NCBI RefSeq assembly: GCF_013836145.1
Contig: NZ_CP057483.1
Coordinates: 4,092,001-4,156,000 of the forward strand
Origin: Citrobacter sp. RHB25-C09
GTDB taxonomy: Bacteria; Pseudomonadota; Gammaproteobacteria; Enterobacterales; Enterobacteriaceae
Direction of reading: 5' to 3'
DNA: 64,000 nt
Both the position numbers and the translations under genes were made by a program. How positions within the stretch are numbered: the first letter of the stretch is position 1; every line of letters begins with the position of its first letter. Shown piece by piece: positions 1-16,194 of the stretch. Under the pieces are notes generated by a model. That model ran no database searches, was not told the DNA's origin, and worked only from the letters and a program-made list of their open reading frames with translations.

Positions 1-890
<890 letters not shown>

Positions 891-918
891 ATTAAATCGC
901 CGCTTTTTTGATCGCTAC

Positions 919-1464
919 TTAGGCTTTTTCAACCTGAGCGAAGTCCAGTTCTACCGGGGTCGCACGACCGAAGATAGAAACAGACACTTTCAGTCGGGAC
1001 TTCTCGTAGTCAACTTCTTCTACGACGCCATTGAAGTCTGCGAACGGACCATCGTTGACACGAACCATCTCACCCGGTTCAAACAGCGTTTTCGGACGCG
1101 GCTTATCACCCACCTGCTGCAGGCGGTTCATGATCGCATCAACTTCTTTGTCGCTGATCGGAGCCGGACGGTCGGATGTTCCGCCGATGAAACCCATCAC
1201 ACGCGGTACGCTGCGCACCAGGTGCCAGCTCGCATCGTTCATGACCATCTGGACCAGTACGTAGCCCGGGAAGAATTTACGCTCGCTCTTACGGCGCTGA
1301 CCACCACGGATTTCGACCACTTCTTCGGTCGGCACCATGACTTCGCCAAACAACTCTTCCATATTGTGTAATTTGATATGCTCACGCAGCGATGTTGCTA
1401 CGCGGCCTTCAAAACCGGAAAACGCCTGAACGACGTACCAGCGCTTTTTAGGAGCTTCAGACAT
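919..1464 (-). CDS. nusG: Transcription elongation and termination factor NusG
   Basis: NusG (181 residues, normal length) bridges RNA polymerase to Rho or to ribosomal protein S10, promoting Rho termination, transcription-translation coupling and rRNA antitermination. The NGN domain begins [18 protein letters not shown]. The C-terminal KOW domain (about residues 125-181) shows the [21 protein letters not shown] signature. It follows secE after a single base, forming the secE-nusG operon. Confidence 0.98.
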   Translation of the reverse strand: MSEAPKKRWYVVQAFSGFEGRVATSLREHIKLHNMEELFGEVMVPTEEVVEIRGGQRRKSERKFFPGYVLVQMVMNDASWHLVRSVPRVMGFIGGTSDRPAPISDKEVDAIMNRLQQVGDKPRPKTLFEPGEMVRVNDGPFADFNGVVEEVDYEKSRLKVSVSIFGRATPVELDFAQVEKA

Positions 1465-1465
1465 C

Positions 1466-1849
1466 TCAGAACCTCAGGCCAGTGATAAAGGAAACCAGGC
1501 GAACCAGAATACCATCCAGTCCCCACAGGATCAGTGACATTACTGCGGTAACCGCAGCCACAATCAGCGTGGTGTGCAATGTTTCCTGGCGAGTCGGCCA
1601 AATGACCTTACGTACTTCAGTACGCGCTTCGCGGGCAAAAGCAACGGTTGCTTTACCTTTTGTCGTCAACAGCGCGACACCACCCGCTGCAGCAATCAGA
1701 ATTACTACGGCCAGCGCACGCAGCGGCAGCATCATGTCACGATAAAGATAGTTGCCAACAATTGCCACAAGCAGCAGTGCCGCAACCACGATCCACTTTA
1801 TCGCTTCCAGGCCACGCCCGCTCCCTTGAGCTTCGGTATTCGCACTCAT
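1466..1849 (-). CDS. secE: Protein translocase subunit SecE
   Basis: Essential inner-membrane subunit that clamps SecY in the SecYEG translocon. At 127 residues it is the long three-helix form typical of enterobacteria. Hydrophobic segments lie near residues 18-36, 42-61 and 93-112. The conserved cytoplasmic amphipathic stretch [18 protein letters not shown] precedes the last helix. It is the first gene of the secE-nusG operon; I could not assign its promoter securely in 1850-2030. Confidence 0.97.
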   Translation of the reverse strand: MSANTEAQGSGRGLEAIKWIVVAALLLVAIVGNYLYRDMMLPLRALAVVILIAAAGGVALLTTKGKATVAFAREARTEVRKVIWPTRQETLHTTLIVAAVTAVMSLILWGLDGILVRLVSFITGLRF

Positions 1850-2030
1850 AAACCAACCTGTCAGAAGAATTCTACAAATAATTTCACCCCGCGAAAGCGA
1901 GGCTAACCTATCTACCTTGTGCCGAAACGCACAGGGGCATTTCGGGTTACGCCCTCTTCAGAGCCTGTCTCAGCAATGATTATGACAAAAAAAATCACTG
2001 ATGAGCCAGGTTCTGGTTCGAAAGCGTACA

Positions 2031-2056
2031 AAAAGGGCATCAAATGATGCCCTTTT
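2031..2056. terminator. Terminator after tufB
   Basis: A perfect inverted repeat, AAAAGGGCATCA and its complement, with a short loop and A/T tracts on both sides. On the minus strand it ends in T residues and lies 30 nt past the tufB stop codon. Confidence 0.85.
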
Positions 2057-2086
2057 ATTGCGCATTGCGTCAAATGTTATCGGCAA

Positions 2087-3307
<1,221 letters not shown>

Positions 3308-3388
3308 TCACCACATCAACCAGGCGATATGCCTGAACAGTTGAATACATTTACTTTGAAACAGAGAGAAACGGGAGGAGAAGTGAAG

Positions 3389-3464
3389 TGGTGCTGATAC
3401 CCAGAGTCGAACTGGGGACCTCACCCTTACCAAGGGTGCGCTCTACCAACTGAGCCATATCAGC
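3389..3464 (-). tRNA. thrT: tRNA-Thr (GGT)
   Basis: A 76-nt cloverleaf with encoded CCA; the anticodon loop reads CTTGGTAAG on the minus strand, giving anticodon GGT. It is the last of four tRNAs before tufB and is cut from the tRNA-tufB transcript. Confidence 0.97.
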
Positions 3465-3470
3465 ACGTAT

Positions 3471-3545
<75 letters not shown>

Positions 3546-3661
3546 ATCCTGAAACTCGGCTACCCAGTTCTTTCTGTAACAAAAAAAGAGATTTCTCTCT
3601 TTTTAAGTTCGAGCTGATTAATTTTTTAACCAGCTCCGGCGGCGATTACGCTGCCAGAAAG

Positions 3662-3746
<85 letters not shown>

Positions 3747-3754
3747 GGACTTGA

Positions 3755-3830
<76 letters not shown>

Positions 3831-3844
3831 ATCAAGTAGCGCGC

Positions 3845-3873
3845 ATTCTATGGAGTCCTGCGAGCTCATGCAA
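3845..3873 (-). promoter_or_regulatory. Promoter of the tRNA-tufB operon
   Basis: On the minus strand TTGCAT (3868-3873), 17 bp, TAGAAT (3845-3850), followed by the GC-rich discriminator GCGCGC typical of stringently controlled stable-RNA promoters. The gene-free 3874-4227 stretch upstream is AT-rich. In E. coli this side holds FIS activator sites, but I cannot place individual sites. The same gap must hold the coaA promoter on the other strand. Confidence 0.85.
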
Positions 3874-4227
3874 CTAAAAAATTGCATAAAATGTTCTATC
3901 GGACACATTTTGCGCTATACGGCCAATAAATGACGTCTTTTCAGTCAGCTTAGCATAATATTTCGACACTTCTGGGGCATGCTTTCGCTTTTCTTCTTGA
4001 TTAGCATTCTCAGCGCAAGCCGTCGTGGTGACATCTGCAATATCCGTCACATTGCTTTTCGAGGAAAGACATGCGGGAGAGATTTTTTCTTATTATTCCC
4101 CTCCATCTGGTGTTACCCTCCTGCCCATTGTCCAAATTAACTTAAATGTGACGTGCCATTGCGTTTTGGAGATGCCCTCCTTTCCGGCCATTCTTCCGAT
4201 ACAGCAATGACAGCCAGAAACATGCTT

Positions 4228-5178
4228 ATGAGTAAAAAAGAGCAAACGTTAATGACGCCTTACCTACAGTTCGACCGCAACCAGTGGGCTGCACTTCGCG
4301 ACTCCGTGCCGATGACTCTGACTGAAGAAGAGATCGCGCGGCTGAAAGGTATAAATGAAGATCTGTCGCTGGAAGAGGTTGCAGAGATCTATTTGCCCCT
4401 GTCGCGTTTGCTTAACTTCTATATCAGTTCTAACCTGCGCCGTCAGGCTGTTCTTGAGCAGTTCCTGGGGACTAACGGCGAGCGTATTCCTTATATTATT
4501 AGTATTGCTGGTAGCGTGGCGGTCGGAAAAAGCACGACAGCACGTGTATTGCAGGCCTTGCTGAGTCGCTGGCCAGAGCACCGTCGTGTTGAACTGATTA
4601 CCACAGATGGGTTTCTTCACCCCAACAAGGTGTTGAAAGATCGTGGATTAATGAAGAAGAAAGGCTTCCCTGAATCGTACGATATGCACCGTCTGGTTAA
4701 ATTTGTTTCTGACCTGAAGTCAGGTGTCCCGAATGTGACTGCGCCAGTCTATTCGCACCTGATTTATGATGTCATCCCGGAAGGGGACAAAACTGTCGCC
4801 CAGCCTGATATATTAATCCTTGAAGGACTCAATGTTCTGCAGAGCGGAATGGACTATCCTCACGATCCGCATCATGTATTTGTCTCTGATTTCGTCGACT
4901 TTTCTATTTATGTTGATGCGCCAGAAGATTTACTTCAGACATGGTATATCAACCGCTTCCTCAAATTCCGCGAGGGTGCATTTACCGATCCCGATTCGTA
5001 TTTCCATAACTATGCAAAGTTGTCAGAAGATGAAGCTATTAATACAGCGACATCATTATGGAAAGAAATTAACTGGCTGAATTTAAAACAAAACATCCTG
5101 CCTACGCGTGAAAGAGCAAGCTTGATTATGACCAAGAGCGCCAATCATGCGGTTGAACAGGTTCGGCTGCGTAAATAA
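4228..5178 (+). CDS. coaA: Pantothenate kinase (type I)
   Basis: Phosphorylates pantothenate with ATP, the first and CoA-feedback-inhibited step of coenzyme A synthesis. The P-loop GSVAVGKST lies at residues 95-103 and the TTDGFLHPN segment about 30 residues later. The chosen start ([15 protein letters not shown]) gives 316 residues, the E. coli length. In-frame ATGs further upstream would add 2-25 residues without family support. It stands alone and converges on birA. Confidence 0.96.
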   Translation: MSKKEQTLMTPYLQFDRNQWAALRDSVPMTLTEEEIARLKGINEDLSLEEVAEIYLPLSRLLNFYISSNLRRQAVLEQFLGTNGERIPYIISIAGSVAVGKSTTARVLQALLSRWPEHRRVELITTDGFLHPNKVLKDRGLMKKKGFPESYDMHRLVKFVSDLKSGVPNVTAPVYSHLIYDVIPEGDKTVAQPDILILEGLNVLQSGMDYPHDPHHVFVSDFVDFSIYVDAPEDLLQTWYINRFLKFREGAFTDPDSYFHNYAKLSEDEAINTATSLWKEINWLNLKQNILPTRERASLIMTKSANHAVEQVRLRK

Positions 5179-5180
5179 AT

Positions 5181-5208
5181 AAAAAGGGAGCTATTGCTCC
5201 CTTTTTTG
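5181..5208. terminator. Bidirectional terminator between coaA and birA
   Basis: The inverted repeat AAAAAGGGAGC-TATT-GCTCCCTTTTTT lies in the 30-bp gap between two convergent genes and has a T-tract on either strand. It abuts the birA stop codon. Confidence 0.92.
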
Positions 5209-6171
5209 TTATTCGGCACTGCGCAGGGATATTTCTCCCCCCATCCAGGGTTTTACTATACCGTCCTGCTCAAGTAATAACGCACCCTGTGCATCAATTC
5301 CTCGTGAAATACCATATATCTCTTTATCGCCAATTATCAGTTTTACCTGTCGATTGATAAAGTTATCCAGTTTTTCCCAACGAGCAAGATACGGTGCTAG
5401 TCCTTCCTGCTCAAATATTTCCAGCGCGTTACGCAGTTCGCGGATCAGTCTGGCGGCAAGCGTGTTTCTGTCGAGGGTGATGCCCGCTTCCTGAAGCGTG
5501 ATCCACCCCTGGTTTATTACACTTTCTTCTACACGACGCATCGCCATGTTGATTCCGGCACCAATAACAATTTGCGCGGCATCGCCGGTTTTACCGGTCA
5601 GCTCAACCAGAATTCCGGCAAGTTTACGATCCATCAGGTAAAGATCGTTCGGCCACTTCACCCGGACTTTCTCAGCGCCGAGATCTTTGAGCACTTCTGC
5701 CATGACGATACCAATGACCAGACTTAGGCCAATCGCTGCTGCCGGGCCCTGCTCCAGACGCCAGAACATTGAGAGATAAAGGTTTGCGCCAAACGGCGAG
5801 AACCATTTGCGTCCACGACGCCCACGACCTGCCTGTTGATATTCAGCCACGCAGGCGTCGCCTGACTGTAACTCTTCGATCCGGTCAAGCAAATACTGGT
5901 TGGTGGAATCGATCACTGGCAGAACTGCCACTGTGCCGCTATCGAGTTGGCTGAGAATACGTTCTGCATTCAGAAGCTGAATAGGCTCCGGTAAGCTATA
6001 TCCTTTACCGGGAACGGTAAATACGTCCACACCCCAGTCACGTAGCGTCTGGATATGTTTATTGATGGCGGCACGGCTCATTCCTAGCGTTTCACCTAAC
6101 TGTTCGCCAGAATGAAATTCACCATCGGCCAGCAGTGAGATCAGCGTCAGGGGGACGGTGTTATCCTTCAT
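5209..6171 (-). CDS. birA: Biotin-protein ligase and biotin operon repressor
   Basis: Makes biotinyl-5'-AMP, attaches biotin to the AccB carrier, and with bound biotinyl-AMP represses the bio operon. At 320 residues it is the bifunctional form. An N-terminal winged helix-turn-helix (residues 1-60) is followed by the catalytic domain with the adenylate-binding loop GRGRRG (115-120) and KWPNDLYL, then a small C-terminal SH3-like domain. Its start overlaps the murB stop codon by 4 nt (ATGA), indicating translational coupling. Confidence 0.97.
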   Translation of the reverse strand: MKDNTVPLTLISLLADGEFHSGEQLGETLGMSRAAINKHIQTLRDWGVDVFTVPGKGYSLPEPIQLLNAERILSQLDSGTVAVLPVIDSTNQYLLDRIEELQSGDACVAEYQQAGRGRRGRKWFSPFGANLYLSMFWRLEQGPAAAIGLSLVIGIVMAEVLKDLGAEKVRVKWPNDLYLMDRKLAGILVELTGKTGDAAQIVIGAGINMAMRRVEESVINQGWITLQEAGITLDRNTLAARLIRELRNALEIFEQEGLAPYLARWEKLDNFINRQVKLIIGDKEIYGISRGIDAQGALLLEQDGIVKPWMGGEISLRSAE

Positions 6172-7196
6172 GCGATGATCTCCACCGCATTGACTTCACC
6201 TGCCGATCCGATGAACCGCACTTCAGGCTCCAACCACACATTAAACTTTTCACCCACTTTCTCTCGTACATGATGCGCAAGTTTAACGACATCATTGCTT
6301 GTTGCATGACTTGCATTAATTAATACAAGAGCCTGCTGACGATGAACCGCTGCGCCGCCGATAGTCACGCCTTTCAGCTCACATTGATCGATAAGCCAGC
6401 CAGCGGCAAGTTTTACCGTATTGTCTGCCTGAGGATAATGCGGCGCGTTGGGGAATTGCGATAACAATGCCTGGGCAGCCTCTGCAGAGACAACCGGGTT
6501 TTTAAAAAAACTGCCGGCGTTGCCATTCACTTTTGGATCTGGCAGTTTCGTTGTTCGCATATGGCAAACGGAGTCAAATACCTGCCGGGGTGTGGCTGTC
6601 TCGGGATCCAGTCGGGTTAAATCACCATAGGTTAATACCGGCTGCCATTGCTTATCCAGACGCAGCCCAACGGCAACGATGGCGAAACGATCCTGATATT
6701 CATGTTTAAAGATGCTGTCACGGTAGCCAAAGCGGCACTCTGCCGCACTGACGCGCAGTGCCTTGCCTGTCGCCAGCTCAACGCAGTCGACGTATTCACA
6801 CACATGCTTAAGTTCGACGCCATAAGCACCAATATTCTGGATCGGAGATGAGCCAACACAGCCAGGGATGAGCGCGAGATTCTCCAGCCCTGGCATACCC
6901 AGTTGTAGCGTATGCTGAACCAGATGATGCCAGTTTTCACCAGCACCTACATGCAAGCACCATGCATCTTGCTGTTCTGTCACTTCAATACCCTTGATAC
7001 GATTGACGATCACGGTGCCGTGAAAATCGTCCAGAAACAGGACGTTACTCCCCTCACCCAGTATCAGTATCGGTTGATGCAATGCATTGGCTGATTGCCA
7101 GGCATTCAATAGTTGTTGTTCATTTTCAGCACAAACAATTTCGTTGGCATTTTGATCGATGCCGAACGTATTCCAGGGTTTAAGGGAGTGATTCAT
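6168..7196 (-). CDS. murB: UDP-N-acetylenolpyruvoylglucosamine reductase
   Basis: FAD enzyme that uses NADPH to reduce the enolpyruvyl group to UDP-MurNAc in the cytoplasmic stage of peptidoglycan synthesis. It has 342 residues. FAD-binding GEGSNVLF and [17 protein letters not shown] are present. The proton-donor serine is Ser229 in [11 protein letters not shown], and a late glutamate sits in LEPEVRFIG. It precedes birA in a two-gene operon, as in E. coli. Confidence 0.97.
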   Translation of the reverse strand: MNHSLKPWNTFGIDQNANEIVCAENEQQLLNAWQSANALHQPILILGEGSNVLFLDDFHGTVIVNRIKGIEVTEQQDAWCLHVGAGENWHHLVQHTLQLGMPGLENLALIPGCVGSSPIQNIGAYGVELKHVCEYVDCVELATGKALRVSAAECRFGYRDSIFKHEYQDRFAIVAVGLRLDKQWQPVLTYGDLTRLDPETATPRQVFDSVCHMRTTKLPDPKVNGNAGSFFKNPVVSAEAAQALLSQFPNAPHYPQADNTVKLAAGWLIDQCELKGVTIGGAAVHRQQALVLINASHATSNDVVKLAHHVREKVGEKFNVWLEPEVRFIGSAGEVNAVEIIA

Positions 7197-7287
7197 AGAC
7201 GCTTTCCTGATGCAAAATCGCGGGTAGTTTACCGCATATGCAGCAGTATGGCTTGTTTTATGGCGGTATGTTGCAGGAGGGTGCCCT

Positions 7288-7320
7288 GTAGGCCGGATAA
7301 GGCGGAGCCGCCATCCGGCA
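7288..7320. repeat. REP palindrome between murB and the rRNA operon
   Basis: The palindrome GTAGGCCGGATAAGGCG-GAGC-CGCCATCCGGCA is a typical enterobacterial REP unit. It lies between the rRNA operon terminator and the murB promoter region. Confidence 0.85.
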
Positions 7321-7344
7321 ACTCTGCTCTGCGGGGAAAAAACG

Positions 7345-7374
7345 CAAAAAGCCCATCCGTCAGGATGGGCTCTT
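7345..7374 (-). terminator. rRNA operon terminator
   Basis: The hairpin GCCCATCC-TGAC-GGATGGGC (7351-7370) is followed on the minus strand by TTTTTGCG. It resembles the strong T1 terminator of E. coli rrn operons and lies 10-40 nt past the 5S gene. Confidence 0.93.
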
Positions 7375-7384
7375 CACTTATTTG

Positions 7385-7504
7385 ATGCCTGGCAGTTCCC
7401 TACTCTCACATGGGGAGACCCCACACTACCATCGGCGCTACGGCGTTTCACTTCTGAGTTCGGCATGGGGTCAGGTGGGACCACCGCGCTAAAGCCGCCA
7501 GGCA
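7385..7504 (-). rRNA. rrf: 5S ribosomal RNA
   Basis: 120 nt with the standard ends (TGCCTGGCGGC... to ...CTGCCAGGCAT), the last gene of the operon. Only one 5S copy is present and no distal tRNA follows it. Confidence 0.97.
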
Positions 7505-7540
7505 AATTCTTTGTGCTCAGTACGCAATATTTTATCGCAT

Positions 7541-7622
7541 CAGCTGCGTTGGCCGCATTCGCGAACCTCAGTCACATACTTATGTATGCTCCTTCCGTCG
7601 CTTCACTTGCCGCCTTGCCGCT
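7541..7622 (-). repeat. Hairpin-type dispersed repeat in the 23S-5S spacer
   Basis: On the minus strand it reads CAAGGCGGCAAGTGAAGCG, then a palindrome around CATACATAAGTATG, then GTGACTGAGG and GCGGCCAACGCAGC. The same order of blocks recurs at 25927-26010 and 59149-59245 and, more loosely, at 10658-10756 and 11020-11105. The shared layout is seen directly; any role is unknown to me. Confidence 0.6.
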
Positions 7623-7700
7623 GCGCAAACTATTGCGCACTACAATCTGTAATCAAAGCTGAAAATTCTCTCAATTCCGCCAAAACATCTTCGGCGTTGT

Positions 7701-10607
<2,907 letters not shown>

Positions 10608-10657
10608 TCACAACCCGAAGATGTCTTGTTCTGTCCGGTTTGTTGCGCGTTGTGAAT

Positions 10658-10756
10658 ACTGCGTTGTTCCGTACTCGCGATGCTCATGGACATTAAGTCC
10701 ACTGCGCTCGCTGCGTGCGGTACGCCTTGTCTTCACTTCGCTCACTTCACCTTTTA
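10658..10756 (-). repeat. Spacer repeat between tRNA-Ala and 23S
   Basis: On the minus strand: AAGTGAGCGAAGTGAAGACAAGGCG, then a GGACTTAATGTCC palindrome, then GCGAGTACGGAACAACGC. It is a looser member of the family at 7541-7622. It lies in the RNase III processing region ahead of 23S. Confidence 0.45.
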
Positions 10757-10839
10757 CAGGTTATCTTCTGATTGCGAAAATTTGAGAGACTCGAACACAC
10801 ATTAGCTGTGTGTCGTTTCAATTTTCAGCTTGATCCAGA

Positions 10840-10853
10840 TTTTTAAAGAGCAA
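10840..10853 (-). promoter_or_regulatory. Spacer boxA antitermination signal
   Basis: On the minus strand TGCTCTTTAAAAAT, in the 16S-23S spacer just after tRNA-Ala. It matches the rrn boxA core (TGCTCTTTAA) at which the Nus factors assemble the antitermination complex for 23S transcription. Confidence 0.75.
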
Positions 10854-10915
10854 AACTTCGCAGTGAACCCTTTCAGGTACACTCTGAAGTTTTCTTAAGT
10901 AAATGTTCTACAGTA

Positions 10916-10991
10916 TGGTGGAGCTATGCGGGATCGAACCGCAGACCTCCTGCGTGCAAAGCAGGCGCTCTCCCAGCTGAGCTATAGCCCC
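10916..10991 (-). tRNA. tRNA-Ala (TGC)
   Basis: A 76-nt tRNA with encoded CCA and anticodon TGC (CTTTGCACG loop). It is the second spacer tRNA. With tRNA-Ile it makes this an Ile/Ala-type rrn operon. Confidence 0.97.
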
Positions 10992-11019
10992 ATACAGTGT
11001 AGTCAGAACCTCTTTACCG

Positions 11020-11103
11020 ATAATTTTTGCTGAGGCAAGGCGTGGTGACACGAAGCATACTCAGGTATGTGAGTGTCGCCGCAACGCAGCATCAGTAAAA
11101 ATT

Positions 11104-11105
<2 letters not shown>
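11020..11105 (-). repeat. Stem-loop element between the two spacer tRNAs
   Basis: Flanks TAATTTTTGCTGA and TCAGTAAAAATT form an outer stem. The interior (GGCAAGGCGTGGTGACACGAAG, CATACTCAGGTATG, GCCGCAACGCAGC) resembles the repeat at 7541-7622. It is probably a spacer loop or processing structure. Confidence 0.5.
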
Positions 11106-11180
<75 letters not shown>

Positions 11181-11249
11181 GTAGAGGTTTTACTGCTCGT
11201 TTTTCATCAGACAATCTGTGTGGACACTACAAAGGCAGGTTCTTTAAGG

Positions 11250-12791
<1,542 letters not shown>

Positions 12792-12924
12792 AAGTTTGAT
12801 GCTCGTAGAATTAAACTTCGTAATGAATTACGTGTTCACTCTTTGAGACTTGGTATTCATTTAGTGTCCGAGGACATTAAGAATCCATGTCACTTTGAGT
12901 GCCCACACAGATTGTCTGATAAAT

Positions 12925-12936
12925 TGTTAAAGAGCA
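12925..12936 (-). promoter_or_regulatory. Leader boxA
   Basis: On the minus strand TGCTCTTTAACA, continuing ATTTATCAGACAATCTGTG down to about 12905, the standard rrn leader antitermination site roughly 130 nt before 16S. The adjacent sequence also forms one arm of the 16S processing stem. Confidence 0.85.
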
Positions 12937-12974
12937 GTTGCGACGCGCTTCAGCGCTCTGTCGCGAGGTCCCGT

Positions 12975-13002
12975 ATATTACGTTTTCCTCATTCAGAGTC
13001 AA
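12975..13002 (-). promoter_or_regulatory. rRNA promoter P2
   Basis: On the minus strand TTGACT (12997-13002), 16 bp, TAATAT (12975-12980). It lies about 125 bp downstream of P1, the normal rrn tandem arrangement. Confidence 0.8.
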
Positions 13003-13107
13003 GCATTTATTTTCGCTTTTCTCTGTCGGCATTCATCACTGGTTTTCACCGGAGAACCCTGCTGACCCGGCGGCTTGCGTGCCGTTGTTCCGTGTCAGTG
13101 GAGGCGC

Positions 13108-13160
13108 ATTATAGGGAGTTATTTCGGGCTGACAAGGGGAAATTTAAAATAATTTTCCGA
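13108..13160 (-). promoter_or_regulatory. rRNA promoter P1 with UP element
   Basis: On the minus strand TTGTCA (13130-13135), 16 bp, TATAAT (13108-13113), then a GC-rich GCGCC discriminator. The AT-rich block just upstream (13142-13157) fits an UP element. This is the growth-rate-regulated main promoter. Upstream FIS sites would overlap the 3' end of murI. Confidence 0.9.
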
Positions 13161-13186
13161 GTGCGCGATATTTACCCAAAACGCGG

Positions 13187-14038
13187 TTAAACCGCCAGTT
13201 TTTCGAGCGTTTCAAAGCCGTAACGTTGTAAAACGGGCAATAACTGAGCAGTACCAGGCTTCAGTGCCATACAAAAAGCAATATTGGCATCTGTGGATTT
13301 TGCGTCTGGCGCTTCATGCTCTAACAACCAGGCCGTACGACGTGCAATCGCTGCGCCGGAATCAACCAGTCGCGTCCCTTCAGGCAGAACCTGTAGCAGC
13401 TCTTCCTGTAATAGAGGGAAATGGGTACATCCCAGCACAACCGTATCCGGCGGTTCCGGCATCCGTAGCCACGGCCGCAGAATGCGCTGTAACTCATCCA
13501 GAGGAACAGGCTCGCCATGCAGCTTAGCTTCCGCCAGTTCCACCAGCTCTGCTGAACCCAACATCGCTATCTGACATTCATTTGCAAAGCGGGCAATCAG
13601 CTCATGGGTATAAGGACGTTTCACCGTCGCGCGCGTCGCCAGCAGCCCCACGACACCATTCGCCGTCAGACGAGCCGCCGGTTTAATGGCAGGAACAACC
13701 CCCACAACCGGAAAGGCGAATTTTTCACGTAACGCAGGCAGCGAGACGGTACTCGCGGTGTTGCAGGCAATAACGGCCAGTGAAAGAGGATAACGCTGCT
13801 GAACCGCAGTCACTATCTCAACAACGCGTTCAACGATAAATTCTTCACTCTTCTCCCCATAAGGAAAAGCCACGTTATCGAAAGCGTATATATAGTGGAG
13901 ATCCGGCAGGAGGTGCCGAATCTCATCATAGACCGACAACCCACCGACGCCGGAATCAAATACCAGCACGGTGGGGCGTGGATCAGAACGTGTAGCTGCC
14001 AGACAAGGTGTATTCCCGTCCTGCAGTTTGGTAGCCAT
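13187..14038 (-). CDS. murI: Glutamate racemase
   Basis: Interconverts L- and D-glutamate to supply D-Glu for peptidoglycan. It has 283 residues (about 285 in E. coli). Conserved DSGVGGLSV, the first catalytic cysteine in CNTAS and the second in GCTHFPLL are present. The roughly 20-residue N-terminal extension, typical of UDP-MurNAc-Ala-activated enterobacterial racemases, is encoded in the 56 bp that overlap the end of btuB in another frame. The rRNA promoters lie immediately downstream. Confidence 0.96.
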   Translation of the reverse strand: MATKLQDGNTPCLAATRSDPRPTVLVFDSGVGGLSVYDEIRHLLPDLHYIYAFDNVAFPYGEKSEEFIVERVVEIVTAVQQRYPLSLAVIACNTASTVSLPALREKFAFPVVGVVPAIKPAARLTANGVVGLLATRATVKRPYTHELIARFANECQIAMLGSAELVELAEAKLHGEPVPLDELQRILRPWLRMPEPPDTVVLGCTHFPLLQEELLQVLPEGTRLVDSGAAIARRTAWLLEHEAPDAKSTDANIAFCMALKPGTAQLLPVLQRYGFETLEKLAV

Positions 14039-15821
14039 AAACTGTCTCGTAATCTTTGTCGAACAGGTTGGCTATTTTACCACGAACTGTGAGATGTGAG
14101 GTGACCGGATATGAAAGTCCAATATCCCACACGCTCAGCCCACCCATTTTGACTTTACGGGAATTGTCATAGTCATAATCGTAGCGTTCGCCGATGTACT
14201 GATAGGTGACATCCCAGCCCAGTTCGTAGACCTGGCCACTCAGCTCATACTTCACCTGCTGTTTTGCCCGACGGTACAGCAACTGATCGGTTTCATCATC
14301 GCGCGGATCGACGTATTGCAACGTTAAGCGATGATCGACCGGACCGGTCGTCAGGTTCCCCGTCCATTCAAGGCCTTTGATGGTCGCGGATTTCACATTG
14401 AAGTAGGTACTATTGTTGTAGTCGATCAGATTCTGGATTTTGTAATGATAGGTCGACAAACGCCAGTCAACCGGACCGGTAAGCCCTTCCAGCCCGGCTT
14501 CCCACTGCTTCGACTCTTCCGGCTTCAGGTTAGGGTTAGAGGCAATGCCGAATCGCTCCGCGCCAAACTGTTGCCCAAGTGAAGGCGCAAGGAACCCTGT
14601 GCCGTAGGAGAGCGTGACTTTATAGTCATCAACAAACTGCCATCCCGCTGCCGTTTGCCAGGTGCCGTGCCAACCAAACTGGTCGTCATGGTCTTCACGA
14701 CCAGAGGCCTCCAGCGTTACGCTGTCAATCTGCTGCTGTCCGGTCAGATACAGCCCTGTGTTATCGCGCTTATAATTGTCGGTGCCATACTCGCCAAAGG
14801 ACATGAGCTTTTCTTGCTTCCAGTCGGCACCGGCGCTGATAGCGCCATGTCCTACAATGAGATTATTGCCCCACTGGATGTAGCGCTGTTCCATATCATC
14901 CAGCGAATAGCCCGTCGCGTAGCGTCCATTCAGGCTGCTGTAGTTGTAGTCTTTAATACGCTGGTAGTTAGCCACCAGTTGTGAAGAATAAATACCCGAG
15001 TTGAAGCGCAGCCCCGTATCCCACGACTGGGTGTAATTCTGATGCTCATCGTTTCCCCCGTCGTATCCCCAGTTCCCCTGGTCATAATCGGCATTACTGG
15101 CATAGCCGTAGCCACGGAAGTAGCCATCGAACTGCTCATTAAATTTGTGCTCTACCCCGCCCCAGAACAGCTTATTGCGATAACCATCGCGATCGCCATC
15201 CCCGCTATAGCTGGAGTGCGGTTGCACGTCGAAGCCTTTCGTCGTCTGATAAGTGCCTGCAGCGGTCAATACGGTGTCACCAAAACGCTGACGATAAGTC
15301 CCATCGTATTGCTGATAACCTTTCGAACCGACGCCAGCATTAATTTGCGAACGCTCTTCACCGGTCATGGTGATGATGTTAACAACACCGCCAATTGCCC
15401 CCGAGCCATAAATCGCCGAGCGCGGACCGCGAATATATTCGATGCGCTGGACCAACGAGACAGGGATCTGGTCGATATCGGAATTGTTGGTAATGCCGGG
15501 ACGCGCCACCGGGATGCCATCCACTAGCACCAGTACGTGTTTTGCTTCAGTTCCTCGCACAAAGAGAGACGAGCTTTGCCCCATGCCACCGTTCTGTGCC
15601 ACGTCGACACCAGGCAGACGACGCATAACATCAAGGACGGTTCGGGACTGCCAGCGGTCGATATCCTCACGGGTGACGATATCCGTAGGGGCCAGCACAG
15701 TATTGACGGGTTGATGAAAACGATTTGCCGTGACAACAAGCGTGTCAGGCGAGGCATCCTGTGCCCAACCAGAAAAAGCCGTGACGGAAAGCGCCGTCAG
15801 CAGCGTCGTTTTTTTAATCAT
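13983..15821 (-). CDS. btuB: TonB-dependent vitamin B12 receptor BtuB (diverged allele)
   Basis: Outer-membrane 22-strand barrel that takes up cobalamins using TonB energy. The start MIKKTTLLTALSVTAFSGWAQ gives 612 residues with a clear signal peptide. The TonB box DTLVVTANRF follows, then the plug domain (to about residue 150). The last ~45 residues, from YPVTSHLTVRGKIANLFDK to the terminal F, look identical to E. coli. Much of the plug and barrel between is strongly diverged: the usual RLNLAGVSGSADL segment is replaced by PVARPGITNNSDI. An upstream ATG (15863) is in the riboswitch leader and is rejected. Confidence 0.93.
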   Translation of the reverse strand: MIKKTTLLTALSVTAFSGWAQDASPDTLVVTANRFHQPVNTVLAPTDIVTREDIDRWQSRTVLDVMRRLPGVDVAQNGGMGQSSSLFVRGTEAKHVLVLVDGIPVARPGITNNSDIDQIPVSLVQRIEYIRGPRSAIYGSGAIGGVVNIITMTGEERSQINAGVGSKGYQQYDGTYRQRFGDTVLTAAGTYQTTKGFDVQPHSSYSGDGDRDGYRNKLFWGGVEHKFNEQFDGYFRGYGYASNADYDQGNWGYDGGNDEHQNYTQSWDTGLRFNSGIYSSQLVANYQRIKDYNYSSLNGRYATGYSLDDMEQRYIQWGNNLIVGHGAISAGADWKQEKLMSFGEYGTDNYKRDNTGLYLTGQQQIDSVTLEASGREDHDDQFGWHGTWQTAAGWQFVDDYKVTLSYGTGFLAPSLGQQFGAERFGIASNPNLKPEESKQWEAGLEGLTGPVDWRLSTYHYKIQNLIDYNNSTYFNVKSATIKGLEWTGNLTTGPVDHRLTLQYVDPRDDETDQLLYRRAKQQVKYELSGQVYELGWDVTYQYIGERYDYDYDNSRKVKMGGLSVWDIGLSYPVTSHLTVRGKIANLFDKDYETVYGYQTAGREYTLSGSYTF

Positions 15822-15879
15822 TGTAAAGCATCCACAATATAAGAAGGATGCCGCAGGTCCCATCGATAGTACGCGATGA

Positions 15880-16070
15880 TGAAAACCAGTTGCGACGTAA
15901 GCCGGCAGGTCTTCGGGCTTGGAAAGTTATCTCTTTTAGAGATACGCAAAATGATGACTTCCCACCGTTCGGCAGTGTCTGCTTACGCTTTCATTTCACC
16001 TTTCCTTACCGCTGCGCGTCAGCTCCAGATTCACACTGGATTCCCTATTAACTCACAGGACCGGCACACG
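15880..16070 (-). ncRNA. Cobalamin (adenosylcobalamin) riboswitch in the btuB leader
   Basis: The minus strand carries the conserved aptamer blocks in order: CCGGTCCTGTGAGTTAATAG (about 16064-16045), GGAATCCAGTG...AATCTGGAGCTGACGCGCAGCGGTAAGGA, then the B12 box GCCCGAAGACCTGCCGGC (15902-15919). It lies 60-250 nt before the btuB start. When cobalamin binds, such elements block ribosome access. The peripheral stem around 15930-15960 differs from E. coli, but the core is intact. Confidence 0.95.
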
Positions 16071-16194
16071 GATGCTACAGTCTGTAACAACTTGCTGTCC
16101 AGACCGATTGTTAAATATCGGAAATCATCAATGACTGGACATCTGTTGAGCAATCCCTACAATCCCCGCGTACTTTTATTTTTCAGGAAAGATC

